Below, piece after piece: positions 16,411 through 26,680 of a DNA stretch of 64,000 bases. Under the pieces are notes generated by a model that worked only from the letters and a program-made list of their open reading frames with translations, was not told where the DNA came from and made no database searches. Position 1 is the first letter of the stretch, and each line of letters begins with the position of its first letter. Position numbers and translations under genes: made by a program. This stretch comes from Brevibacterium siliguriense (GTDB lineage Bacteria; Actinomycetota; Actinomycetes; Actinomycetales; Brevibacteriaceae), in NCBI RefSeq assembly GCF_900105315.1, contig NZ_LT629766.1, forward strand, positions 2,976,001 to 3,040,000, in the 5' to 3' direction.

Positions 16411-17427
16411 TCAGCCGAGCTTTCTCAGTTCCTTCGGCAGGGAGAAGATGAGATCTTCTTCGGCGGTGATGACTTCTTCGACCGTGTCGAACCCGTAGTC
16501 GGCCAGCAGCTGCAGCACGTCCTGGACAAGGTTTTCGGGAACGCTCGCGCCCGAGGTGACACCGACGGTGGCGACGTCGTGGAACCAAGTCTCATCGATC
16601 TCACGAGCGAAATCGATCCGGTGGGCCGTCTTCGCTCCGTGTTCGAGTGCGACTTCGACGAGGCGGACGGAGTTCGAGGAGTTCGCCGACCCGACGACGA
16701 TGACGAGATCCGCTTCGGGCCCGATCTTCTTCACGGCGACCTGCCGGTTCTGTGTGGCGTAGCAGATGTCATCGCTGGGTGGATTCTGCAACTGCGGGAA
16801 GCGCTCACGCAGGATCTCGACGGTCTCCATCGTCTCGTCCACGCTCAACGTCGTCTGCGAGATCCACACCAGCTTCTCGGCATCAGGCACCTCGATGATC
16901 CGAGCTTCTTCGGGACTCTGCACCAGAGTGATATGGTCCGGCGCTTCTCCCATGGTGCCTTCGACTTCTTCGTGTCCGGCATGGCCGACGAGGAAGATGC
17001 GGAAGCCGTCCCGAGCGAATCGGATGGCTTCCTTGTGGACTTTGGTGACCAGCGGACAAGTCGCATCGATCGTCGACAGCGAACGCTCAGCGGCCTCGGT
17101 GTGCACGGCCGGTGAGACTCCGTGGGCGGAGAACACGACGCGAGCGCCCTCCGGCACCTCAGCGGTGTCATCGACGAATACAGCTCCGCGTTCGGACAGG
17201 GTCTCGACGACGTGCCGATTGTGCACGATCTCCTTGCGGACATAGATCGGTGCACCGTAGTGTTCGAGGGCTCGTTCGACGGCGATGACGGCCCGGTCGA
17301 CACCGGCACAATAGCCGCGCGGCGCGGCCAGCAGCACTCTCTTGTCGGCATTGACCGGAGTGCGGATCTCGCCAGGGGCCAAACGCCGGCGAGGAATGGT
17401 CGGGGCAGGTACTGAAACGACAGTCAC
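16411..17427 (-). CDS. ispH: 4-hydroxy-3-methylbut-2-enyl diphosphate reductase IspH
   Basis: A 338-residue [4Fe-4S] enzyme performing the last step of the MEP pathway, producing IPP and DMAPP. The three cluster cysteines are at residue 40 ([13 protein letters not shown]), in [13 protein letters not shown] and in [11 protein letters not shown]. The substrate-binding histidines are in [13 protein letters not shown] and [11 protein letters not shown], with [10 protein letters not shown] and TSGASVPE. The start codon is GTG. The length is slightly over the usual because of a 28-residue N-terminal extension. It feeds the cis-prenyltransferase encoded further on. Confidence 0.95.
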   Translation of the reverse strand: MTVVSVPAPTIPRRRLAPGEIRTPVNADKRVLLAAPRGYCAGVDRAVIAVERALEHYGAPIYVRKEIVHNRHVVETLSERGAVFVDDTAEVPEGARVVFSAHGVSPAVHTEAAERSLSTIDATCPLVTKVHKEAIRFARDGFRIFLVGHAGHEEVEGTMGEAPDHITLVQSPEEARIIEVPDAEKLVWISQTTLSVDETMETVEILRERFPQLQNPPSDDICYATQNRQVAVKKIGPEADLVIVVGSANSSNSVRLVEVALEHGAKTAHRIDFAREIDETWFHDVATVGVTSGASVPENLVQDVLQLLADYGFDTVEEVITAEEDLIFSLPKELRKLG

Positions 17428-17518
17428 CCGTTCAGTCTAAGCCGGAGACATCGACGACGGCCAGGAATGGGCTGCGTCCGTGCCGTTCGTTAGGCTTGGG
17501 ATTCGGAAAGGGACTTAA

Positions 17519-18826
17519 ATGGCGCAAAGAATTTCCGGCACTCCCGGCACGCTCGGCGAATCCGTCGAGCTGAAGGAGCTCGCCGCCACAGCAGCCGAGA
17601 CCACGGCGGAGAATCCATGGCCGCTGAGCCTGCTGTCATCGAAGATGAAGTCCTACATCGACCGCATGTCGAGCGTGTGGATCGAAGGGCAGGTCGTCGA
17701 GCTCAACCATCGAGGCAAGGCCAGCTACCTGACCCTGCGAGACACCGATGTCGAGATGTCCCTGCCGGTCCAGATCTGGAAGAACGTCCTCGAACGCACC
17801 GGTGCGCCTCTTACCGAGGGCAGCCACGTCGTCGCCAACCTCAAAGCCGACTTCTGGACGAAGACCGGTCGACTGACGATGAGGGCCAACGATATCCGCG
17901 CCGTCGGCCTCGGCGAACTCCTCGCCCGCCTCGAACGACTGAAGAAGCAGCTCGGCGCCGAAGGACTCTTCGACCCCAGTCGGAAGCTGCGCCTGCCGTT
18001 CTTGCCGAACCGGATCGGCCTGATCACCGGACGGGATTCGGATGCACAGAAGGATGTCATGCGCAATGTGCACCTGCGCTGGCCCGCCGCCGAATTCGAA
18101 GTTCGCAACTGTGCCGTCCAAGGTCCGGATGCCGTGCCCGGAGTGATGAAGAACCTCGCCGAGCTCGACGCGGACCCGCAGATCGACGTCATCGTCATCG
18201 CCCGCGGCGGCGGCAGCATGGAAGACCTCCTTCCGTTCTCCAACGAAGCACTCGTCCGTGCCGTCTCTGCAGCACAGACGCCAGTGGTCTCGGCGATCGG
18301 GCACGAGGCCGACCGACCGATCCTCGACGAGGTCGCTGACATGCGGGCATCAACGCCGACGGATGCCGCGAAACGAATCGTGCCGGATGTCGCCGAAGAA
18401 GGCATGAATCTGCTGCGCGCCCGCGCCGAGCTCGAGGCGGCCGTCAATCGCATCCTCGACCGCGAACAGGAGATGCTCACCGCAGTGCGATCACGCCCGG
18501 TCCTCGCCGAACCGCAGACGATGATCACTGCGCACGAGAACGAACTGGCGATGATCCGCCGCCGCAGTCTGCAGGCGACGAATGCGTCGATCGTCCAAGC
18601 ACAGAACGAGATCCAGCATCTCCGCTCCCAGGCCCGATCACTTTCTCCCCTGCGGACGTTGGAGCGCGGATACGCCGTTGTGCAGACCGACGTGGGACAA
18701 GCTGTCCGCAATGCCGACGAAGTCACCAGCGGTGACACCGTCCACGTCCGGGTCGCTCATGGTCGATTCGATGCGGAGATCACCGATGTCACCCCGGAGA
18801 CGGAGGATTCGACGACCGGCGAATGA
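17519..18826 (+). CDS. xseA: exodeoxyribonuclease VII large subunit
   Basis: A 435-residue nuclease subunit. An N-terminal OB-fold (about residues 43-150) contains VWIEGQVVELNHRGKASYLTLRD. The catalytic domain has RIGLITGRDSDAQKDVMRNV, VIVIARGGGSMEDLLPFSNEALVRA and AIGHEADRPILDEVADMRASTPTDAA. A long coiled coil that binds XseB and a C-terminal LERGYAVV segment follow. The enzyme degrades single-stranded DNA to oligonucleotides. It is followed after 52 bases by xseB in the usual operon order. Confidence 0.96.
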   Translation: MAQRISGTPGTLGESVELKELAATAAETTAENPWPLSLLSSKMKSYIDRMSSVWIEGQVVELNHRGKASYLTLRDTDVEMSLPVQIWKNVLERTGAPLTEGSHVVANLKADFWTKTGRLTMRANDIRAVGLGELLARLERLKKQLGAEGLFDPSRKLRLPFLPNRIGLITGRDSDAQKDVMRNVHLRWPAAEFEVRNCAVQGPDAVPGVMKNLAELDADPQIDVIVIARGGGSMEDLLPFSNEALVRAVSAAQTPVVSAIGHEADRPILDEVADMRASTPTDAAKRIVPDVAEEGMNLLRARAELEAAVNRILDREQEMLTAVRSRPVLAEPQTMITAHENELAMIRRRSLQATNASIVQAQNEIQHLRSQARSLSPLRTLERGYAVVQTDVGQAVRNADEVTSGDTVHVRVAHGRFDAEITDVTPETEDSTTGE

Positions 18827-18878
18827 CCACAGCTCCGCACTCCGCCCACATTTCACTCACTCTGCGAAGGAGACGCCA

Positions 18879-19118
18879 ATGACCGAACCGACGACCCAAC
18901 AGGATCAGCCAGATATCAGCACGCTCAGCTACGAGCAGGCTCGGGAAGAACTCGTCATGACCGTCAAACGACTTGAGACCGGCAATCTGCCGCTCGAAGA
19001 GTCACTGCGACTATGGGAACGCGGCGAAGCTTTGGCCGACCGATGCCAGGCATGGCTCGATGGCGCGCGGGAACGCCTCGACAAAGCCCGTGAGGAGACT
19101 TCGGAAGACACCGAGTAG
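18879..19118 (+). CDS. xseB: exodeoxyribonuclease VII small subunit
   Basis: A 79-residue helical protein. The family pattern is LSYEQAREELVMTVKRLETGNLPLEESLRLWERGEALADRCQAWLDGARERLDKA. It binds the coiled coil of XseA to form the active exonuclease. The ATG at 18879 is preceded by GAAGGAG; the long frame running into it from upstream is only a read-through of xseA. It is convergent with the DUF4245 gene, 19 bases away. Confidence 0.94.
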   Translation: MTEPTTQQDQPDISTLSYEQAREELVMTVKRLETGNLPLEESLRLWERGEALADRCQAWLDGARERLDKAREETSEDTE

Positions 19119-19137
19119 AATTTCGGGGCAGCCGGAG

Positions 19138-19707
19138 TCACTTCAGCTGGGCGGCCACCTGATCGGCGAAGCTGTTGATGGTGTCCGGCGCAGCGGTGGC
19201 GCTCATGACGACATACATATCGCCCTTGTGCGTGACCCAGTATTCCTTCGCTTCTTCGGTGCGATAGATCTGGAAGTCGGCACCGCCGACAGTCACCTTC
19301 TCGGCTGCGGCGGCCTCATCGGTCTTCCGCTTCGCCCAGTTCTCACTCGCTTCGGCCTGCTCGATGCTCACCCATTGGTCGTCGGGGCCGATGAACGACA
19401 TGTACCACGAGGTGTACTCGGAATCGCCCACCCGATCCAGGCTGGCCTCATTCGAGGTCCATCCACGCGGGATCTGGGGAACGATGAGATCGAACTCGGC
19501 ATTTCCCTGTGACTGCTCGGCGATTCCCTGGTAGTCGACGACACGTTCGGAGTCGACTTCGGGCTGCGGGGCGAGGAACAGGATCCCAACGACGACCGCC
19601 AGGCAGGCGAGGATCGCAATGATCATATTGACCCAGTTCGAGTTCTTGCGCAGGAAGCGCATCTCTTCGCGGGATCCCGGGAGCATCACTCCGGACTCGT
19701 CAGCCAT
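19138..19707 (-). CDS. DUF4245-family membrane-anchored protein
   Basis: A 189-residue protein with one transmembrane helix (about residues 27-48, [20 protein letters not shown]) and an extracytoplasmic domain containing [18 protein letters not shown] and [27 protein letters not shown]. This matches the actinobacterial DUF4245 group commonly found beside glpX and xseAB. The ATG at 19707 has an AAGGGAG Shine-Dalgarno; an upstream GTG at 19788 is possible. It is divergent from glpX. Function unknown; an envelope role is inferred from topology only. Confidence 0.75.
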   Translation of the reverse strand: MADESGVMLPGSREEMRFLRKNSNWVNMIIAILACLAVVVGILFLAPQPEVDSERVVDYQGIAEQSQGNAEFDLIVPQIPRGWTSNEASLDRVGDSEYTSWYMSFIGPDDQWVSIEQAEASENWAKRKTDEAAAAEKVTVGGADFQIYRTEEAKEYWVTHKGDMYVVMSATAAPDTINSFADQVAAQLK

Positions 19708-19905
19708 GGGCTCTCCCTTGGGACTCTGCGTCACCTCGTCGGCGACCGTTCGAGCACCCGTCTCGTCGACAGCATTTCGGACATTCACACCGCCATTGTC
19801 CTCGGCTCGCGCGCGAAGGGCCAATCCCGACCCGCAGGCGTGACTGCGACCACAAGCGGACACCTCTGTCGCGACCCGGATCACAGGGGTGGCACAATTG
19901 GAAGC

Positions 19906-21030
19906 ATGAGTGACTCCAAAGAGCCTGTTGACGTGAAATCTCACCATGATCGAGGACGAGTTGATGAGGAGGCTCCACCTGTCGCAGTGACCGACTCATG
20001 GTCACAGAAGGCTCAGGTCGAGTCGGATGCCCCCGACCGCAACCTGGCATTGGAGCTAGTACGAGTCACCGAGGCCGCCGCCATCGCCGCCGCCCCCTGG
20101 GTCGGCCGCGGCGACAAGAACGCAGCCGACGGCGCAGCCGTTGCCGCGATGCGCAATGTCATCTCCACCGTCCGCATGGCCGGCACCGTCGTCATCGGCG
20201 AAGGCGAGAAGGACGAAGCTCCCATGCTCTTCAACGGAGAGCAGGTCGGCGACGGCGGAGGTCCGCACTGCGATGTCGCCGTCGACCCGATCGACGGCAC
20301 CCGCCTGACCGCCCTGGGCATGCCCAACGCGATCTCGGTCATGGCCGTAACCGAAGACGGTGCAATGTACGACCCCTCTGCCGTGTTCTACATGGAGAAG
20401 CTCGTCACCGGCCCCGACGCCGCCGACGCCGTCGACCTGCGTCTGCCGATCGCTGAGAACATCCGTCGCGTCGCCAAGGCGAAGGGAACGAAGGATCCCG
20501 CCTCGGTGACGGTGATGATCCTCGACCGTCCGCGCCACCAGCAGATGATCGATGAGATCCGCGCCGCCGGTGCCCGCATCCAACTCATCACCGATGGCGA
20601 CGTCGCCGGAGCCATCGCCGCCTGTCGTCCCGGAACCGGCGTCGACATGCTCATGGGCATCGGCGGCACCCCGGAAGGCATCATCACCGCCTGCGCTATC
20701 AAGGCACTCGGCGGAGTCATCCAGGGCCGTCTGTGGCCGCAGGACGACACCGAACGCGAAGCCGCCGCCAAGGCCGGCCTCGATGTCACCCAGGTGCTCA
20801 ACACCGATGACCTCGTCACCGGAGACAACAGCTACTTCGTCGCCACCGGCATCACGAACGGCGACCTGCTCGACGGAGTGAAATTCCAGGGCGGCCACGT
20901 CACGACGCACTCATTGGTCATGCGATCGAAGTCGGGAACCGTCCGTCAGGTCTTCGCCGAACACCAGGCCGCGAAGACGCATTCCTACGTGGAGGCCGCC
21001 GAAGAGGCCGCACGCCGCGGACTGGTCTGA
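19906..21030 (+). CDS. glpX: class II fructose-1,6-bisphosphatase GlpX
   Basis: A 374-residue gluconeogenic phosphatase that converts fructose-1,6-bisphosphate to fructose-6-phosphate. Conserved blocks in order: [49 protein letters not shown], the metal-binding [30 protein letters not shown] and [21 protein letters not shown] 45-residue polar extension precedes the domain. The ATG at 19906 follows GAAG and is a better start than one at 19840. It is followed by a beta-carbonic anhydrase and fumC in the same direction, a central-carbon cluster. Confidence 0.95.
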   Translation: MSDSKEPVDVKSHHDRGRVDEEAPPVAVTDSWSQKAQVESDAPDRNLALELVRVTEAAAIAAAPWVGRGDKNAADGAAVAAMRNVISTVRMAGTVVIGEGEKDEAPMLFNGEQVGDGGGPHCDVAVDPIDGTRLTALGMPNAISVMAVTEDGAMYDPSAVFYMEKLVTGPDAADAVDLRLPIAENIRRVAKAKGTKDPASVTVMILDRPRHQQMIDEIRAAGARIQLITDGDVAGAIAACRPGTGVDMLMGIGGTPEGIITACAIKALGGVIQGRLWPQDDTEREAAAKAGLDVTQVLNTDDLVTGDNSYFVATGITNGDLLDGVKFQGGHVTTHSLVMRSKSGTVRQVFAEHQAAKTHSYVEAAEEAARRGLV

Positions 21031-21090
21031 CCTTCAATCGCACCCGGTCCCGGGCGCGATTCACACAATTCGGAAGCAGGTGTGCAAGCA

Positions 21091-21717
21091 ATGCCCAATC
21101 AGGCGTGGAATCGACTCCTCGAGGGAAACCAGCGTTTCGTCGACGATGTCCCCCGGCACCCCAATCAGGACACGGCGCGACGCGAGTCACTGTCGGACAG
21201 CCAGACCCCGTTCGTGACTCTCTTCGGCTGTTCGGACTCCCGAGTCGCCGCTGAGATGATCTTCGATGTCGGTCTCGGCGACATGTTCGTCGTCCGCAAT
21301 GCCGGACAGGTCATCGACCCGGTCACCTTGGGTTCGCTCGAATACGGTGTGGAAATGCTCGGCACTCCCCTGCTCGTCGTCCTCGGACACGACAGCTGCG
21401 GGGCCGTGACCGCTGCCTACAATGCCTACGACTCAGGTGAGACTCCCCCGGGATTCATCTCCGATGTCGTCGCCCGCATCCTGCCGACCGTGGCCCGGGC
21501 GCGAAAGAACGGGCGCACCACGATCAACGAGACCGTCGGTCAGAACACCATGGACACGGTCGACAAGATCATGCAGCTGTCTACGATCATCAAGACCGCT
21601 GTCGACGACGGCCGGCTCATCATCGTCGGACTCACCTACCAGCTCCATGACGGCCGCACCACGGTCGTGGCCCAATACGGAGGCAACGAGGCCGCGGTCT
21701 CCACCTACGCTTCCTGA
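21091..21717 (+). CDS. beta-class carbonic anhydrase
   Basis: A 208-residue zinc enzyme interconverting CO2 and bicarbonate. Zinc ligands are Cys47 and Asp49 in FGCSDSRVAAE, and His100 and Cys103 in LGHDSCGAV. The Asp-Arg dyad that controls access is intact (CSDSR). FVVRNAGQVIDPVTLGSLEYGV and the C-terminal VGLTYQLHDGRTTVV complete the pattern. The ATG at 21091 is three codons after an alternative GTG. It lies between glpX and fumC, in the same orientation, and could supply bicarbonate to biotin-dependent carboxylases such as the one at 32.7 kb. Confidence 0.93.
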   Translation: MPNQAWNRLLEGNQRFVDDVPRHPNQDTARRESLSDSQTPFVTLFGCSDSRVAAEMIFDVGLGDMFVVRNAGQVIDPVTLGSLEYGVEMLGTPLLVVLGHDSCGAVTAAYNAYDSGETPPGFISDVVARILPTVARARKNGRTTINETVGQNTMDTVDKIMQLSTIIKTAVDDGRLIIVGLTYQLHDGRTTVVAQYGGNEAAVSTYAS

Positions 21718-21806
21718 ACGATCGGCCACCTCGGTGGTCAGCCTTCAGGCTCCAGCGAGCTTGAAGTCCGCAATCAGCTCCCAGGCACCCAACGGAAAGG
21801 ACAACA

Positions 21807-23210
21807 ATGACCGAAGAATTTCGCATCGAACACGACACCATGGGTGAGGTCAAGGTCCCCAAGGACGCCCTCTACAGTGCACAGACACAGCGTGCCGTCG
21901 AGAACTTCCCGATCTCAGGCAAGACCCTCGAATCCGCTCACATCGCAGCGCTGGCTCAGGTGAAGAAGGCGGCGGCGAAGACCAACGCCGAACTCGGCGT
22001 CCTCGACGAGGCCCGCGCCACAGCAATCCAGAACGCAGCCGATGAGGTCATCTCCGGTGAGTTCGACGCACACTTCCCCATCGACGTGTTCCAGACCGGT
22101 TCCGGAACCTCATCGAACATGAACACCAACGAGGTCCTGGCCTCTCTGGCAACGAAGGCACTCGAAGCCGACGGTGTCAACGTTCACCCGAACGACCATG
22201 TCAACGCCTCACAGTCCTCGAACGACGTCTTCCCCACCTCGGTCCACCTAGCTGTGACCAAGGCCCTGGTCAACACCCTCATCCCGGCCATGGACACCCT
22301 GGCGACCTCCCTGGAGAAGAAGGCGGAGGAATTCTCCTCCATCGTCAAGTCCGGTCGCACCCACCTCATGGACGCCACCCCGGTGACGCTCGGTCAGGAG
22401 TTCGGCGGCTACGCCGCACAGGTCCGTTACGGCATCGAGCGCATCGAGGCTTCCCTGCCCCGTGTGGCCGAGGTCCCGCAGGGCGGAACGGCCGTGGGCA
22501 CCGGAATCAACACCCCTGACGGCTTCTCCTCCCGAGTCGTCGAAATCCTCGCCGAGGAAACCGGCCTGCCGATCACCGAGGCTCGCAACCACTTCGAGGC
22601 ACAGGCCAACCGCGACGGACTCATCGAGGCCTCCGGTCAGCTGCGGACTATCGCCTACGGCTACATGAAGATCTGCAACGACCTGCGTTGGATGGGTTCG
22701 GGACCGAACACCGGTCTCGGCGAGATCGCCATTCCGGATCTGCAGCCAGGTTCGTCGATCATGCCCGGCAAGGTGAACCCGGTTATCTGTGAGGCCACCA
22801 TTCAGGTCGCCGCTCAGGTCATCGGCAACGATGCCGCCGTGTCGCTGTCGTCGACCAACGGCGCCTTCGAGCTCAATGTCGGCATCCCGGTCATGGCCTC
22901 GAACCTGCTCGAGTCGATCCGCCTGCTCGCGAACGCCTCGACCGTCATGGCCGAGAAGATGATCGACGGACTCACCGCAAATGAGGAGCGCGCCCGCTTC
23001 CTCGCCGAGGCGAGCCCCTCCATCGTCACCCCGCTGAACAAGGTCATCGGCTACGAAGCCGCTGCGAAGATCGCCAAGCATGCTGTGGCGAACAAGATGA
23101 CGGTCAAGGAAGCGACGATCGCGCTCGGCTTCGTCGAAAACGGATCCATCACCGAGGCCGACCTCGACAAGGCCCTCGATGTCACCACGATGATCGGCAA
23201 CTACAAGTAA
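21807..23210 (+). CDS. fumC: class II fumarate hydratase FumC
   Basis: A 467-residue TCA-cycle enzyme, interconverting fumarate and malate. The superfamily signature [12 protein letters not shown] lies near residue 316, preceded by the catalytic-serine loop. [16 protein letters not shown] and [18 protein letters not shown] form the active-site blocks, and [17 protein letters not shown] carries the catalytic histidine. The length is typical, and the class II type is oxygen-stable. The gene is followed by a strong hairpin at 23233-23266, so it probably ends the glpX-carbonic anhydrase-fumC transcript. Confidence 0.97.
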   Translation: MTEEFRIEHDTMGEVKVPKDALYSAQTQRAVENFPISGKTLESAHIAALAQVKKAAAKTNAELGVLDEARATAIQNAADEVISGEFDAHFPIDVFQTGSGTSSNMNTNEVLASLATKALEADGVNVHPNDHVNASQSSNDVFPTSVHLAVTKALVNTLIPAMDTLATSLEKKAEEFSSIVKSGRTHLMDATPVTLGQEFGGYAAQVRYGIERIEASLPRVAEVPQGGTAVGTGINTPDGFSSRVVEILAEETGLPITEARNHFEAQANRDGLIEASGQLRTIAYGYMKICNDLRWMGSGPNTGLGEIAIPDLQPGSSIMPGKVNPVICEATIQVAAQVIGNDAAVSLSSTNGAFELNVGIPVMASNLLESIRLLANASTVMAEKMIDGLTANEERARFLAEASPSIVTPLNKVIGYEAAAKIAKHAVANKMTVKEATIALGFVENGSITEADLDKALDVTTMIGNYK

Positions 23211-23232
23211 GCTGTCAGTCTGACTGATCACA

Positions 23233-23266
23233 ACGGCGCCCGGACGTGAAATCGTCCGGGCGCCGT
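23233..23266 (+). terminator. intrinsic terminator-like hairpin after fumC
   Basis: A 14-bp perfect stem (23233-23246 with 23253-23266) closes a six-base loop and is followed by TTTCGT. It starts 22 bases after the fumC stop. Confidence 0.75.
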
Positions 23267-23381
23267 TTCGTGCTCTCGACCCACTCACACTTCCGGCGAC
23301 CGCTCGCCGCAGCTTCGACCGCTCACCGCGTAGCGCGATACCTCGGCGGCAACGTCAGCGATCGGCGACCAGAGCAGAAGC

Positions 23382-24689
23382 TCAGGAGCGAAACGGGTCG
23401 AATTCCTCGAGCACATCGGTGACCAGAGCCGCGATCTCCGACCTCTCCGACCGCGTCAGAGTGACGTGAGCGAACAGTTCGTGGCCCTTGAGCTTCTCGA
23501 TCACCGCGGCGACTCCGTCGTGCCTGCCCACCCGCAGGTTGTCCCGCTGGGCGACATCATGCGTGAGCACCACCTTCGAATTCATTCCGATGCGTGAGAG
23601 CACGGTCAGCAGAACATTGCGTTCCAGCGACTGTGCCTCATCGACGATGACGAAGGCATCGTGGAGGGACCGCCCTCGGATGTGGGTGAGCGGAAGCACC
23701 TCGAGGATCTCCCTGTTGACCACCTCGTCGATGACGTTCTTGCTCACCAAGGCGCTCAGGGTGTCGAACACGGCCTCAGCCCAGGGGTTCATCTTCTCCC
23801 CTTCGCTGCCGGGCAGGTAACCGAGGTTCTGCCCGCCCACGGCGTAGAGGGGGCGGAAGACCATGATCTTCGAGTGCTTATTCTCCTCGAGCACCTTCTG
23901 AAGACCGGCCATGAGGGCCAGCGCGGACTTCCCCGTTCCGGCTCGCCCTCCCATCGACACAATCCCCAGAGCGTCGTCGAGCAGCATATCGATGGCGATC
24001 CGCTGTTCTGCCGATCGGCCGTGGACTCCGAAGATGTCGCGGTCCCCGCGCACCATCGACACTCGGTTGCCGGTGCGCACCCGTCCCAATCCGGATCCGC
24101 GCGGTGAGGTGATGACGACCCCGGTGTTGACCACCTCGTCGGAGACCTCCTCGGTGACGACCGATCCCGAATCGTAGAATTCGCTCATCTGCTCATCGTC
24201 GAGTCCGAGCTCGCTCATCCCGGTGAACCCCGAATCGACGGCCAGCTCCGCCAGGTACTCCTCCGCGTGCAGGCCGAGGGCAGATGCCTTCACTCGCATC
24301 GGAACGTCCTTGGTCACGACTACCACGTCGCAGCCTTCGGCGGAGAGGTTGCGGGCCACGGCCAGGATGCGAGTGTCGTTCTCCGTCCGATCGAAGCCGA
24401 CCGGCATCGTGGAGGCATCGATGTGGTTGAGCTCGACCCGCAGCGTTCCGCCCGCGTCACCGACCGGAATGGGCTCATCCAGTCGGTCGAAGTCTGACCG
24501 GAAGTCGTCGAGGATGTGGAGGGCTTTGCGAGCCGTGAAACCGAGTTCGGGATGGTTGCGTTTGCCCTCGAGTTCAGAGACGACGATGAGTGGAATGACG
24601 ACGTGGTGCTCGGCGAAGCGCAGAAGCGCTCCAGGATCCGACAGCAGCACCGAAGTGTCGAGAACGTAGGTGTGGACTTTTTCAGCCAT
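23382..24689 (-). CDS. PhoH2-type protein (PIN domain plus PhoH ATPase)
   Basis: A 435-residue fusion. The N-terminal PIN ribonuclease domain (about residues 1-150) shows [15 protein letters not shown], the acidic cluster [12 protein letters not shown] and [14 protein letters not shown]. The C-terminal PhoH RNA helicase/ATPase (about residues 210-435) has Walker [13 protein letters not shown] and Walker [11 protein letters not shown], plus [13 protein letters not shown]. PhoH2 proteins unwind and cleave RNA, sometimes with a small upstream antitoxin. No such small partner gene is visible in the 190 bases upstream. The ATG at 24689 has an AGAGG ribosome-binding site. Confidence 0.9.
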   Translation of the reverse strand: MAEKVHTYVLDTSVLLSDPGALLRFAEHHVVIPLIVVSELEGKRNHPELGFTARKALHILDDFRSDFDRLDEPIPVGDAGGTLRVELNHIDASTMPVGFDRTENDTRILAVARNLSAEGCDVVVVTKDVPMRVKASALGLHAEEYLAELAVDSGFTGMSELGLDDEQMSEFYDSGSVVTEEVSDEVVNTGVVITSPRGSGLGRVRTGNRVSMVRGDRDIFGVHGRSAEQRIAIDMLLDDALGIVSMGGRAGTGKSALALMAGLQKVLEENKHSKIMVFRPLYAVGGQNLGYLPGSEGEKMNPWAEAVFDTLSALVSKNVIDEVVNREILEVLPLTHIRGRSLHDAFVIVDEAQSLERNVLLTVLSRIGMNSKVVLTHDVAQRDNLRVGRHDGVAAVIEKLKGHELFAHVTLTRSERSEIAALVTDVLEEFDPFRS

Positions 24690-24923
24690 GAGGACCTCTG
24701 AGGCGTGAGTTCCGCCGAGATCCGGTTCTGACATCCCCCGATCTCGGGTTGGTGTCGACCAACTACAGCCAACCTAACCCGGTTCTCCCCCGCAGCCGGT
24801 AGCGGCACGCGTGCCCGGGCAAGTCGAGGTCATGAACTTCGAATGAATGCGGGATTCCAGCGCAAGACAGCCCGGAATCCGCGCCGGCCACGGCCTGAAG
24901 TCCATTCCGGCCGCGGGCAGGGT

Positions 24924-25685
24924 CTATTTGCCGAAGCGTCGCTGCCGCAGACCGTAGTCGCGTACGGCACGGAGGAAGTCCGTGCGGCGGAAGTCCGGCC
25001 AATAGGCCTCGCAGAAGTAGAACTCCGAATAGGCACTCTGCCACATGAGGAAGCCGGAGAGCCGCTGTTCTCCGGAAGAGCGAATGATGAGGTCGGGATC
25101 GGGCTGGCCCTTGGTGTAGAGGTGCTCGCCGATCTGCTCGGGAGACAGCTCGGAGATGATCGTCTCGAGATCTGTGCCATCGTCGGCCCGAGTCCGAAGC
25201 AGTGACTTCACCGCGTTGACGATCTCCTGCCGGCCGCCGTAGCCGACGGCGACGTTGACTCGCATTCCGCAGTCCTCGGTCGTCGTCACCGCTTCCAGTC
25301 GGGCCCGCAGATCGGGTGGAACGATATCGAGATCACCGACGAGCTGGACGCCGACACCGTCGAGGGCGGCGATCTTCTCGACCAGATCGGAGATGATCTC
25401 GATGAGGATCGACACCTCTTCTGCCGAACGGGCGAGGTTCTCCTTGGACAGGACGTAGAGGGTGACGATCTCCACGTCGATCTCGTGGCACCAGCCGAGG
25501 AATTCGACGATCTTCGCCGCTCCTGCCCGATGGCCGTCGGCGGTCGTCGCACCGAATTCCTTCGCCCATCGGCGGTTGCCGTCGGTGATGACGCCGACGT
25601 GTCGCGGAACCGGTACCGACTTGTCGAGCTCACGTTTGAGCCGTCGCTCATACAGCCGATAGAGCAGGTTCACGGGTCGCGCCAC
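24924..25685 (-). CDS. cis-prenyltransferase (isoprenyl / Z-FPP synthase)
   Basis: A 253-residue UppS-fold enzyme. It adds IPP units to an allylic diphosphate to make the lipid carrier for cell-wall synthesis, or in mycobacteria a short Z-farnesyl diphosphate. The catalytic site is VGVITDGNRRWAKEFG (Asp35), and later motifs are TLYVLSKENLARS, VAVGYGGRQEIVNAV and DLIIRSSGEQRLSGFLMWQSAYSEFYF. The start is GTG. It is divergent from the hemolysin III gene, the same arrangement I recall for the mycobacterial short-chain synthase Rv1086 beside Rv1085c, so chain length needs testing before naming it uppS. Confidence 0.9.
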   Translation of the reverse strand: MARPVNLLYRLYERRLKRELDKSVPVPRHVGVITDGNRRWAKEFGATTADGHRAGAAKIVEFLGWCHEIDVEIVTLYVLSKENLARSAEEVSILIEIISDLVEKIAALDGVGVQLVGDLDIVPPDLRARLEAVTTTEDCGMRVNVAVGYGGRQEIVNAVKSLLRTRADDGTDLETIISELSPEQIGEHLYTKGQPDPDLIIRSSGEQRLSGFLMWQSAYSEFYFCEAYWPDFRRTDFLRAVRDYGLRQRRFGK

Positions 25686-25788
25686 AGCTGTCCTCTTCCA
25701 TATGGGTCGTCGGTCGGATCGAACACTGTACAGACTACTAGCCGAGGATGCTGAATGAGGCCTCAGGGCCGGTGTCTACTATGGAGCT

Positions 25789-26574
25789 ATGAATGCTTCG
25801 CTCACCGATTCCTCTTCAGTCGTTCCCGACGGCTCAAGGTCGGTCGGTTCAGCAGGTGCGGATGATGCGCCGCCGGCCGATGATCACCGCATCGCCCGTC
25901 GCCGCTCGGCGCTGCGGGCCGAGCTGACGAAACTGGCGGGTCAGGTCAAGCCGAAGCTGCGTGGCTGGTTCCATGCCGGGGCGTTCCCCTTGGCGATGAT
26001 CGGCGGCCTCGCGCTGGTGATCATCTCCCCGACGATCGAATCTCGTATCGCCGCCGCGATCTTCGCCATCACCGGCATGCTGCTCTTCGGCACCTCCGCC
26101 GTGTACCACCGCGGCCGCTGGCGCACCCGCGTCCGCCTGATCCTGAGACGGCTCGACCACGCGAACATCTTCCTCATCACCGCCGGCACGTACACACCGC
26201 TGGCAGTGCTTATGCTCCGCACCGACCAGGAGGTCCTCCTCCTGTCCGTGCTGTGGGGTGCCGCCGCCCTCGGCGCAGCCTTCCGTACGATCTTCACAAC
26301 CGCGCCGAGGTGGCTCTTCGTCCCCATCTACGTCGGGTTCGGGGTCGCCGGAGTCGGTTACATCCCTCAGATCTGGGCGACGAACTTCGCCGTCGGTCTC
26401 CTCGTCGTCCTCGGCGGTGTGTGCTATATCGCCGGCGCCGTGATCTACGGGATCAAACGACCGAACCCGTCGCCGAAGTGGCTCGGCTTCCATGAGATCT
26501 TCCATATCCTCACGATCCTCGGCTACGGCTGCCACCTCGCCGCGCTCATCGTCGCTGCCGTCGCAGCCTACTGA
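25789..26574 (+). CDS. hemolysin III / PAQR-family membrane protein
   Basis: A 261-residue seven-helix membrane protein. After a 65-residue cytoplasmic N-terminus come HAGAFPLAMIGGLALVIIS, the SAVYHRGRWRTRVRLILRRLDHANIFLITAGTYTP motif with conserved Ser, His and Asp that may bind a metal, and PNPSPKWLGFHEIFHILTILGYGCHLAAL near the end, which carries the paired histidines. This is the COG1272 pattern. Despite the name, a true haemolytic role is not implied. Divergent from the prenyltransferase gene. Confidence 0.9.
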   Translation: MNASLTDSSSVVPDGSRSVGSAGADDAPPADDHRIARRRSALRAELTKLAGQVKPKLRGWFHAGAFPLAMIGGLALVIISPTIESRIAAAIFAITGMLLFGTSAVYHRGRWRTRVRLILRRLDHANIFLITAGTYTPLAVLMLRTDQEVLLLSVLWGAAALGAAFRTIFTTAPRWLFVPIYVGFGVAGVGYIPQIWATNFAVGLLVVLGGVCYIAGAVIYGIKRPNPSPKWLGFHEIFHILTILGYGCHLAALIVAAVAAY

Positions 26575-26630
26575 TTTCACTCGGCTCGGCCCGGAACAAC
26601 CATCCATCGGCAGGATCTGCGTATACGGAA

Positions 26631-26662
26631 ACGGCGCGATCACCTATCGGTGATCGCGCCGT
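26631..26662. terminator. hairpin between convergent hemolysin III and mca-partner genes
   Basis: A 14-bp perfect stem (26631-26644 with 26649-26662) has a four-base loop and is followed by TGTCTGTCT. It sits 56 bases after the hemolysin III stop and 18 bases before the end of the opposing gene. Confidence 0.75.
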
Positions 26663-26680
26663 TGTCTGTCTGCTGAGGAG

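Noticed and set aside
19840..19905. Upstream ATG at 19840 for glpX
   Set aside because: It extends into the divergent promoter and adds 22 unlikely residues; the ATG at 19906 has GAAG before it.
23382..24800. PhoH2 locus as a full toxin-antitoxin pair
   Set aside because: No small antitoxin frame with a ribosome-binding site was found in the 190 bases upstream of the phoH2 start.
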